Origin: Brachionus koreanus
Lineage: Eukaryota; Rotifera; Eurotatoria; Ploima; Brachionidae
DNA length: 11,878 bases
Assembly (NCBI GenBank): GCA_016987375.1
Contig: PJRA01000444.1
Span: 983,494-995,371 of the forward strand
Direction: 5' to 3'
Part shown: in pieces, positions 1 through 8,213 of the stretch
Layout of the letters: every line of letters begins with the position of its first letter
Numbering within the stretch: the stretch's first letter is position 1
Program-made: the position numbers and the translations under genes
The notes under the pieces: generated by a model
Seen by the model: the letters and a program-made list of their open reading frames with translations, nothing else
What the model was told of the DNA's origin: nothing
Databases searched by the model: none

Positions 1-358
1 TTTATTTCTATTTCCTTTTTTATTAGCTTTTATATAATTTTTTCGTTCATTAAATAAAATATTTACTTTTAAAATACTATTTAAACTCTTTATTTTTTTT
101 TTCGTTATTAGATCATATTTTTTGATTGTTTTAAATATCTAATGATGTGATGAGACACTTTTTTTCTTGAATGTTTAGCTACTTTCGTTCAAAATTATTT
201 TGACATTTAAAAATAAAGTACCTTTTTTTGAAGAGAAAATTAATCAGGTCCTTTGGGTTAGTAAAAAGTATGGGTTTTCTTGTGTTATGTAATCACTGGA
301 TCAAAAAATATTTATTTAATTTTAAATTTTATAAAATTACGTAAATTACATAAAATAA
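1..358. other. AT-rich intergenic DNA, no gene seen
   Basis: This stretch is dominated by A/T runs and has stops in all frames. I see no coding segment, RNA gene or recognisable repeat. It ends where homology to the LINE endonuclease begins, at about 359. It is therefore probably the host flank into which a 5'-truncated LINE inserted. No target-site duplication could be picked out by eye. Confidence 0.6.
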
Positions 359-988
359 TTTTCTGATATTGTTTTTTTGTGTGAACATTGGCTTTTATAT
401 GAGGAAGACAATATAATCAAATCACGTTATCCAGATTTTAATTTATTTTTTCAGTCGGATATGGATGTCTCTATCTCAGATAGAAAGAAGGGAAGGCGCT
501 TTGGTGGCAAGTGCTGGTTAGTAAAAAATAGTTCTTTTGACTTTGACAATCCAGATTATGCGGTATTTAGAGTTCTAGTCGACACTGAGATTATTAATAC
601 AATTGGTGTCTGGATACCATTTGACAACAATAAACTAGAAAGACTTTGTAACTTCAAATCAATTTTATCATCGATTGAAAACTTATTAGAAACTCACTCA
701 GATAAAAACTATATTATTGTTGGTGATTAGAATTTCGTTCAGAAACGTGGAAAACGCTTTGACAAATTATTTGATGATTTTATTAGTTGCAATCAACAAG
801 TTGATTGCTTGGACAAATTTAAACCTTGCATTGACTACAACTATAGAAATGGTGATTATAAAGCTACACTAGATCATATTCTGGTTAAAAGAGATGACTT
901 AGTAAATCTATCAAGATTTGATGTCTTTTTTGATGGCAGCAACTTGAGTGACCATCATCCAATTTTTTGTAAAATTAATTCAAAATAA
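359..988 (+). pseudogene. LINE endonuclease/exonuclease/phosphatase (EEP) domain, broken
   Basis: In an intact element this domain nicks target DNA to prime reverse transcription. The frame opens after a TAA at 356-358 and begins DIVFLCEHWL, a typical early EEP segment, so there is no authentic start codon and the first methionine-like call at 377 would be a TTG. The conserved pieces follow in order: GRRFGGKCWLV (around 494-530), the GD-x-N motif at 722-733, LDHILV (869-886) and SDHHPI (947-964), which carries the catalytic Asp-His pair. The codon expected to be Phe in GDFN is a TAG (728-730), after which the same frame continues unbroken to the TAA at 986-988. The stop is therefore a point mutation within otherwise intact coding sequence. 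Confidence 0.85.
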
Positions 989-999
989 TAAAACAATTA

Positions 1000-1495
1000 A
1001 ATTCTGATAAGAATAACGCGAATTTTCATTGCTTTGATTGGAAAAATGATGAATTCGTTGATAAATATAAACAATACATGTCAACCAATCTTTTAGAGTT
1101 ATATAAGGTAATAACCGAAATAGACAAGAACTCAAAAAATTAAGTGATAAATTCAATTGATTTGATATTTGAACGACTTCCTCGGATTTTTCTCAAATCT
1201 GCTAGAATGTCTGAAAGTCAAATTTTGTAAAAATTTTAAAAAAACTAAAGGCTCAATCTATAAAAATGCTGAATTAGATGATTTAACAAGTGTCATAAAC
1301 GACCTTTATGTTAAATTCGAAAAGTCTCAATTTAAAGATAAGGGTATAAGGTACCTTATCAATCTTAATAAGAAGAAATTAAGAAATCTAATTCGCCTTG
1401 AGACTCACAAACATGATCATGTTAAAAACATCAATCTTAGTAAACTAAAAGACAATAACAAGACAATAGCTCAAAAATGTTTTGGAAGAAAATAA
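1000..1495 (+). pseudogene. LINE linker between endonuclease and RT, frameshifted
   Basis: The frame starting near 1000 reads NANFHCFDWKN, a motif seen just after the endonuclease of many LINEs, and runs to a TAA at 1141-1143. A different frame then runs from about 1169 to 1495. It encodes a Lys/Asn-rich, probably helical segment (KFCKNFKKTKGSIYKNAEL and onward) and ends at a TAA. The last residues of this frame overlap the next (RT) frame, which starts SKMFWKKIRRF. This places a frameshift between about 1460 and 1495. There is no independent function here; it is the degraded middle of the LINE polyprotein. Confidence 0.7.
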
Positions 1496-2193
1496 GAAGA
1501 TTTAGAAACACACGGAATAGCATAAATAAATGCTCAAGCAAACTTGGTATAAGTGATTTCTCAGAATTCTATGCTGAGTTGTTCTCGCACAAAGGAAAAG
1601 CTCATCAAGACCTTCACCAAGAAATTCAAAACAAAGTACAGAATCACTTCCTGGGATTGAAAGAGGTCAACTATGATCCCCTATTTTATGAAGAAGATAT
1701 TAAGAAGACTTTCAATAATTTAAAGCGGAACAAATCGGCTGGTTACGACCAGATTTCCAATGAATTCTACTATTATGGCTCATGCAGAACTCTTATTTCA
1801 ATTATAACGTGGTTCTTTAATGCTTCATTAAGCTTTTGTTACTTACCAGTATTATTTAATATTTCAATGTTTACACTAATTGCAAAAAAAGGAGTTACCA
1901 ATAGCCCAAGTGACTTTCGTCCAATCTCAGTTTCTAATTCATTAGCTACTATTTTAGAGTACTTTTACTAACTAAGATGGCTTGCCTTAGTAAAATAAGT
2001 ATTTATCAATTTGGTTACAAATAAAATATTTCATGCAAACATGCGTATTTCTTAGTAAATGAAACTATTAACTTTTATAGACAAAACAATTCAAAACTTC
2101 ATGTCCTCTTTTTAGATGCAAGTAAAGCTTTTGATGAGCTATGGAGAGACGGGCTCTTTTATAAACTTATAAACAACACTACCAAATGACTAA
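1477..2193 (+). pseudogene. LINE reverse transcriptase, N-terminal and palm motif A part
   Basis: The first frame (to the TAA at 1969-1971) carries the RT N-terminal motifs LKRNKSAGYDQISNEF, then LFNISMFTLIAKKG, then DFRPISVSNSLATILEY, the classic non-LTR RT order. A frame change in the T-run near 1963-1966 moves the reading to FLLTKMACLSKISIYQFGYK. After an in-frame TAA it continues as NISCKHAYFLVNETINFY and then VLFLDASKAFDELWRDG. The Asp of LDASKAFD (2115-2117) is the motif A catalytic residue. The frame ends at 2191-2193 beside a 16-bp direct duplication (2178-2189 and 2194-2205, both ACTACCAAATGA). RT identity is seen directly. Confidence 0.88.
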
Positions 2194-2722
2194 ACTACCA
2201 AATGAAATATGGCGTCTTTTATACTCTATTACAGTTTCTCTATAAACAGTTTTGTCAATTAATTTTCGATATCATCTGGATTTGGTCTATATAAGTGAAA
2301 ATAAGCTAAATGAACCAGACATAAGACAAAATTTATTAATTAAAAGAGCTGTAGGAATCAAGAAATTTTCCAGAATCAGACCTTTGTTAGAAACCTTGCA
2401 GTTAGAGATGATTGAACAACTATACACAAAACACAAGATATTCTTTTTATAGCAAATAAAGAACAGCTCAGTGTGCTGGAATATCTTGGCCTTCCTTCGC
2501 GGAAATTATGAAAAGTTTGATCAGAAAAATACCTCCTTTTGCAAACAACTTAATAATGTGGAGAAAAAGACTCATATTTATGTTTTGGATTATAGTTCGA
2601 AGACTTCGCTAGCAATAATTGATCATTTATATATTGAGGAAAATCGTGGTCTAGTTGATTCAGTGAAATTTATTGTTTCAATTAAGCCTAACCTACTCCA
2701 ATTTTTTTTATTTATTGAATGA
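2192..2722 (+). pseudogene. LINE C-terminal part (thumb and tail), motif C deleted
   Basis: After the duplication the frame reads KLPNEIWRLLYSIT, the segment that normally follows motif A. Following a stop at 2243-2245 it passes directly to the C-terminal tail: NLLIKRAVGIKKFSRI, PLLETLQLEMIEQLYTKHKI. The residues between these, which should hold the YADD-type motif C, are absent, so several hundred bases were lost here. A second frame, 2471-2722, continues with a Cys/Asn/Lys-rich tail and ends GLVDSVKFIVSIKPNLLQFF, matching the terminal helix of such polyproteins. No product is expected. Confidence 0.75.
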
Positions 2723-2927
2723 TCTTCTAAAGATAGATTTTTATACATAATAGTGTCTTATTTTAATATATCTTTCTACCAAATCTTTTCTCTTAATTAT
2801 AAACTCATCTAGTTAAATTAATAATTGTAAAAAAGACTTTAATTTGATTATAATTTTTTAAATTTTTTTTTTTTATATCATACTTCAATTTGTCCATGGG
2901 ACTTAAACTTTAAATAAATAAAATAAT

Positions 2928-3302
2928 GTAAATTTCAGATAAAATTACTTGATCAATAAAGAAAAAAAGAGTTATTTATGAATCAAACATTAATCAATTA
3001 TTGAAGATTATTTATTAGTTTTAATGTTAAGACTAACATGTCACTTAAGACCAGTACGCTCAAATTGATGTTTGTACTAATCTCTTAATACTTTTAATAT
3101 TTTACCCAACAAATTTTCTATTATTTAAAACAAATAAAGCTAGAAATTAACTTGAATTAATTGAATAAAACAAAACATATTTTATATTGGTTCACACTTT
3201 TATTAAATAAAGATAAATTATTTGATTCTTCAATAAAAAAGATAAAAGAATAATATTTTTATTTACTGACAATTAATTTTATACTCAATTAATCAATTTG
3301 AA
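2928..3302. other. AT-rich spacer between LINE and MULE relics
   Basis: The stretch has stops in every frame and no RNA-like structure that I can see. It may include the 5' part of the decayed MULE element, but no transposase motif is readable before about 3303. Confidence 0.5.
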
Positions 3303-3865
3303 CAATGGGTCGATAAGAATAGCAAGGTTTGGTAAGCTTACTGTATTGGCTTATCAAGTAAAACTAACGCTTTGCAATCAACCCATGCCAGAATTAAAGA
3401 TTTTATCAAAACTTGTTTGGGTTTATAGAATTCTTAAATGAATGTCATGATAATTTAGTAAGGATTTGGTCTCAAATACGATTAGAGCGAATAATTTGGA
3501 AAAGTAGAAAAACAAACCTTACAATTAGAATTTAGAACACTAATCAAAAAGAATTATTTAACAGAACCTATAATCAAAAATAGCGAACCCTTACATGTGT
3601 ACGATTGGAACAAAAAACAAAACCATTTCAACACATAATGGACAATTGTCAAGATGTTTATTCAGTTAAGAGTGGACAAAATTCAAGTTTTTCACGCGAC
3701 GATAGCAAACATAATTTAAATATTCTAGAAATCAAACTGTGGAAAAGTTTCAATGAAATTATTTTTTCTGTTAATTCAGTTCGTATCATTGAAGTAAACA
3801 GAGATTAGAAAACTGGAAACTTAGCACATGTACTTGCTGGTTTTGTTTAAAAAATTTATTATTTG
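3303..3865 (+). pseudogene. MULE-type transposase C-terminal relic with SWIM-like zinc finger
   Basis: Three frames join into one decayed protein. Frame A (3303-3425) reads QWVDKNSKVW, a stop, then AYCIGLSSKTNALQSTHARI. This resembles the TNNALES-T-x-IKD block that follows the catalytic core of Mutator-like (MULE) transposases. Frame B (about 3422-3808) continues with EFLNECHDNLVRIWSQIR and, after two stops, a stretch ending LWKSFNEIIFSVNSVRIIEVN. Frame C (3829-3870) gives CTCWFCLKNLL, where CxC followed by LKN resembles the start of a SWIM zinc finger; the final Cys/His pair is lost or shifted. The catalytic DDE part is not visible upstream, so only the C-terminal third survives. The order of motifs is seen; the family assignment is from recall of the pattern. 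Confidence 0.6.
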
Positions 3866-4440
3866 TTTTAAAATTTTAATTAGACTTCGAAATATAAATA
3901 CAAGCTTGTTTTTTAAATAAAATTATCAAAAACCAACTAATATATATATAGATCCCTAATTACACTTGTCATAAATAATGGTTAATAAAGTTGGAGCCTC
4001 TCGGTTTTTAACGATTTCCATTAGTGGTTTAGCATTTTCGCCTCTCTCAACTAAACCAAAAACCCACACAAGCAAACGTTTTAAATTTTTGCCTATTTTT
4101 TAAAAGACTTAAAATTATCTTAAACTAAATAAAATCAAAAGAACATCTTAAATGTTTGATTTTACATTATAGACTCACATCATATAAAACAATAAAATAA
4201 ACCCAAAAATTTGATTTACCAAAAGCACTTGATTAATGTTTTACAAAAAAACTAAATTAATTTTAGAATTCAAATTTAAATTTAATTTACACTGTTTTTT
4301 TTGTTTTTATAATTTAAATTTGTCTAATTAGAATACTATTAAAAAGACTTTATTAATAGGATTCTATATCAGATATGGCAAAAGGAAATTAAATAAAAAA
4401 ACTTTTGAAAAGGATCTAACCTAACCCAGACCTAATTTAG
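3866..4440. other. AT-rich non-coding DNA
   Basis: There is no open frame of note. A short (TA)n run lies at about 3941-3950. The less AT-rich patch at 3990-4070 contains two GCCTCTC copies (about 3996 and 4042) but has no tRNA or other RNA fold that I can support. The upstream part of the second LINE relic may begin near 4380, but no protein motif is readable there. Confidence 0.45.
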
Positions 4441-4990
4441 AATTTGCCATTCATTTCTTGAGAAAAATATTTCAGAAATCGAGAAGATACAAAGAGAGCG
4501 ACCAAGATCATTCTTTTACTGGGGAAATATGATTATGCGACAAGGCTTTAGATGCTTAACTTAATCCATCTCAAAATTAGACGCTTGATTCAATTATTTG
4601 ATTTAACGATTGATTTAATTCAATTATTTAAAATAATTAATGGACATGAAATTATAAGTTTTGAGAATTTCTTATAATCGAAAGTACAATTATAGACATA
4701 ATAAATGTATTCTATAATTGTACATAAAAATTTCTAAACTTTTGCAACATACTGTATATCACATATATTTTCGTTGTTTTTTTATTTTCTTTTAAAATGA
4801 TCTGCAAAAACTAGATAAATAAATTATCAAAAGACAGCGATACTTTTCAAATTAAAAAGTGATTAAATTATTTTATCAAATAATTTTCGATTTTTGATAT
4901 AAATAAAAAAGAGGTAAACATTACTTTCACATTGCCTTGTTAAAAAACTACATGTTTTTGTGAATAAAAGCTATTTGAACTTTGAATAGA
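4441..4990 (+). mobile_element. Second LINE relic: C-terminal tail and 3' end
   Basis: The frame at 4475 reads EIEKIQRERPRSFFYWGN, matching the IE-x-VQRR segment near the end of many CR1/jockey/RTE-like RT polyproteins. A shifted frame at 4564-4677 reads IHLKIRRLIQLF followed by DLIQLFKIINGHEIISFEN. This corresponds to the usual RR-x-x-DLI-x-x-(Y/F)KI-x-NG end of these proteins, with an in-frame insertion of eight codons that duplicates the IQLF segment. About 290 bases further on, AATAAA (4963-4968) followed by GCTATTTGAACTTTGAA closes the element in the style of LINE 3' ends. It is a different copy or family from the LINE at 359-2927, whose tail sequence does not resemble it. Everything upstream of the tail is missing. 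Confidence 0.65.
4684..4723. repeat. Perfect 13-bp inverted repeat (hairpin)
   Basis: GTACAATTATAGA at 4684-4696 and its exact complement TCTATAATTGTAC at 4711-4723 flank a 14-base loop. It lies just after the stop of the second LINE relic, in what would be that element's 3' untranslated region. It may be a structural element of the transposon RNA or a small foldback insertion. Confidence 0.6.
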
Positions 4991-5372
4991 GACGTAAGCA
5001 TGCACTAGTTACTCACCTCTTAAACAATTTTACGCTTTATTTTATACTTTGTTTTATTGATTTTTTAAGTGATTTGAAATTTTGATCTCTTATTTAACCC
5101 AAATAGAATTCTTCTAAATCTAAATTATCTACAAAATAAGATAAAAAAATAAAGGATATGCTAAAGAATCTTAATGGAACTACAAAAAATTTCATTTAGG
5201 ATCCTTTATCGTCCTTGATCAAGATCTGATTTAGACCAAGTGAAGAAAATTCCTACAAATTAAAAAATTCTTTCAGAATACTCGTGAAAAATAATTTTAT
5301 TTAAGCATTTTTGGCATACTAATGTCTGAAAAGAAAAAGTTATGCGAAAAGAAAACTTAAAAAGTATCATTA
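4991..5372. other. AT-rich non-coding DNA downstream of the Val/Pro gene
   Basis: There is no supported gene. For the minus-strand Val/Pro gene this is the region beyond the probable polyadenylation signal. Confidence 0.5.
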
Positions 5373-5378
5373 TTTATT
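5373..5378 (-). promoter_or_regulatory. Probable polyadenylation signal of the Val/Pro gene
   Basis: TTTATT on the + strand is AATAAA on the - strand, about 135 nt past the TAG of the Val/Pro gene. It is the nearest AATAAA on that strand that I see. In DNA this AT-rich such hexamers occur by chance, so support is moderate. Confidence 0.4.
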
Positions 5379-5458
5379 TTAAAATATTTTTTTTTAAATT
5401 AATTCAAATTAAAGCTAAAAAAAATTTCTTTTTTTATGTTTTGAAATAAAGATTAAAA

Positions 5459-5505
5459 AATGTTCTTGATGATCACTTTTAAGTGAAATTTCTAAAAAGA
5501 ACATT
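5459..5505 (-). repeat. Nested hairpin in the 3' UTR of the Val/Pro gene
   Basis: AATGTTCTT (5459-5467) pairs with AAGAACATT (5497-5505). Inside this stem, TCACT (5473-5477) pairs with AGTGA (5482-5486) around a 4-base loop. The structure begins six bases beyond the stop codon on the minus strand. It may mark an mRNA 3' element. It does not match the histone stem-loop. Confidence 0.4.
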
Positions 5506-5510
5506 CAAGT

Positions 5511-6367
<857 letters not shown>

Positions 6368-6460
6368 TTCTTTTTTTACGCTATTTAATATTAATAAAAA
6401 TTTTAGTTTTTTTTTTGAGTTAAACTTAACTTGATGTCTTCAAATTTACAAAATCTTAAC

Positions 6461-6468
6461 TATTTATA
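6461..6468 (-). promoter_or_regulatory. Probable TATA box of the Val/Pro gene
   Basis: TATTTATA on the + strand is TATAAATA on the minus strand, 94 nt upstream of the exon 1 ATG (6367). Transcription would start near 6430-6440, leaving a 5' UTR of about 65 nt. A near-palindrome AGTTAA-AC-TTAACT (6418-6431) lies at that point. The position and sequence are both good, but the region is very AT-rich. Confidence 0.45.
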
Positions 6469-6946
6469 CATATAAATGATAAAAATGAATGCTTCATCAA
6501 TTTAAAAATTTTGTTTAATGATTTTTTCTGAAAACAAGAAAATATTTAAATCAGGTTTTTAAATTCCTTTTTTTTGTTTTTCACCATTGAATTTTTATAT
6601 ATCAATATTTTATTTATTTTTTTTTTAAATCAAAAGCTTTATTGCATATTAGAATTTTGGCTCAAAAATAAAGAATTATTAGTTTTTAATTTTTCACTCA
6701 CTATTCTTTTAGTTAGTATTCATCTTTTCAAAATGAATTTTGGATCATTTTCAAACAAAAAATCTAAATTTATTTTATGACACCATATTGATAGTTTTCT
6801 TATTCAAGTTTTTTTTTTGACTAGTGCTTGATTTCTTTTATTGAATCCATCTTTTTAAACTTTTATTCCAATAAAGCTGATTTAAAAATTTTTTTTTAGA
6901 ATGAATTCATTAATATGTCATGTGAAAATTAGCACAATAGAGCAGA

Positions 6947-7040
6947 ACCAAATGTTGAAAAATCTTACAACTTATTTTTTAAAAGTGAAAAGAATGTTCT
7001 GTTGCAAATTTCAAAGTTGCATTATTTTCAACAATTTGGT
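6947..7040. repeat. Imperfect inverted repeat, 17-bp arms
   Basis: ACCAAATGTTGAAAAAT (6947-6963) and ATTTTCAACAATTTGGT (7024-7040) are inverse copies except for one base gained and one lost. They flank about 60 bases that contain a smaller TGCAA/TTGCA pair. This could be the core of a decayed small transposon. Outer termini were not found. Confidence 0.4.
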
Positions 7041-8097
7041 AAAACTATGCAATTTTAGTTTACTTCAAATTTAGGTAAATTTGAAAAAGTAACAAGCTAT
7101 TTATGCGTCAATTTTTGTTGTTTTTTTTACCAAATTTCTTAAAACTGCATTAATATAAGTGTTGGGTCATACTAGAAAAAACTCAAATGCTTATATAGCG
7201 ATCTCAGTACTCATTTTAAAAATTATATTCTTCAACTCTTGAAAAACTGCATGCAACGATATCTTTTTTTGACTAACCGAGTATAGTTTACTTCATCACA
7301 TTATTAATTCTATATCAATAAATAACTTCAAAAATAATCTGGAAAAATGGCTCAGGAAACAGTCGAGTTTATTGCCATAGCTTTAAGGAAGCTTTACTTT
7401 AAGGGTCGCAGTATTAAACTATTTACATACTATGATAAAATAATTTGATAATATCTGAATTTCAAAAATTATCCTTGTCTTTTAATGGTTTATTTTCCCT
7501 AACAATTTCTTAATTAACCAAATAATTTATTTTTGGAAAAGTTAACCTCAGCAAATAGTTAATTCTGTATCAGATAAGTGCACTAGCCTGTTGATTAGCT
7601 TTGAAATTGATTTATACAACAACTAAACAAAAAAAAAATTTATTCAAAATTTTGTTGACTGAATTTATTCAACAATTTAAAAAGTATGCTAAGGAATTTC
7701 AGAGCTCAACTAGAAATCTAAAAAAAATTATTTAAAAAAATGAATTCATGAAATATTTGATTATTTTTGATTTTTATTAGAATATAGTCTTTATTTTGCA
7801 CAATAAGTAGTCCATTTATTTATGAATGATATTAAAAATTATTGATAATTTGCTTTATAATCGTTTTACTTGCAAAAATGTCTTTTTATTAATCTAAATT
7901 AAACGCATCATTGATTTTTCACTAGGCTAAAATTTAAATAAATTAAATATAGTGAAAAAAAAAGCAAATTGTTTCAAATTTCTATCAAAATGTTAATTTT
8001 TTGGGTATTTTCTCTCTTTATCGTTTTCTCTATCTCTCTCTTTAATTACCAACACTCCCATAGTCATTAGAAAATTACTTTTTCCATATTTCTCAAA

Positions 8098-8158
8098 ATG
8101 CCAAATTTTTAAAATTTTCTCAATAAAAATGCATCATATAGTTTTTCAATTAAAATAA
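8098..8158 (+). promoter_or_regulatory. Two short upstream ORFs before the phosphatase start
   Basis: ATG at 8098 opens a 4-codon frame ending TAA at 8110-8112. ATG at 8129 opens a 9-codon frame ending TAA at 8156-8158. Both precede the main ATG at 8214. If the mRNA starts upstream of them they would reduce initiation at the main start. The transcription start is unknown, so they may lie outside the mRNA. Confidence 0.3.
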
Positions 8159-8213
8159 AACTTTTATTTCTATTTATTGTGAAAAATTCAATCATAATTT
8201 TAAAAAATTTAAC

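Larger units (their letters stand above)
359..2927 (+). mobile_element. Dead, 5'-truncated LINE (APE-type non-LTR retrotransposon)
   Basis: The segment carries, in the order usual for the CR1/jockey-like group of LINEs, an apurinic-type endonuclease (359-988), a basic linker (1000-1495), a reverse transcriptase (1477-about 2240) and a C-terminal tail (2252-2722). It ends in an AATAAATAAAATAA run at about 2913-2926, typical of the short A-rich 3' ends of such elements. The 5' end is cut inside the endonuclease, with no ORF1, as expected from incomplete reverse transcription. At least four frame changes, several stops and an internal deletion that removes the RT motif C make it non-functional. 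The exact clade cannot be assigned by eye. Domain identity is seen in the motifs; the 3' boundary is inferred. Confidence 0.85.
6469..8213. other. Intergenic DNA between divergent genes
   Basis: It holds the upstream regions of the Val/Pro gene (-) and the phosphatase gene (+). Seen in it: an imperfect inverted repeat at 6947-7040, a pyrimidine-rich tract at about 8008-8042 (TCTCTCTTT units), and two short upstream open frames at 8098-8158. A 68-codon open stretch at 6574-6780 lacks an ATG start at its head and has the composition of random AT-rich DNA, so I do not call it a gene. Confidence 0.5.

Noticed and set aside
3303..3428. Zinc-finger host gene exon
   Set aside because: It has internal stops and frameshifts, and the motif order fits a transposase relic better than a host gene.
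3986..4075. Possible tRNA-like patch of balanced composition
   Set aside because: There is no T-loop or acceptor pairing; only short GCCTCTC repeats are visible.
6574..6780. 68-codon hydrophobic open frame in intergenic DNA
   Set aside because: It starts at a TTG, is made of Phe/Leu/Ile/Lys/Asn codons as random AT-rich DNA would give, and has no conserved-looking motif.
7155..7170. AGTGTTGGGT, resembling the terminus of the foldback element
   Set aside because: There is no matching inverse end, no arm sequence and no duplication nearby; ten bases alone are not enough to call an insertion.
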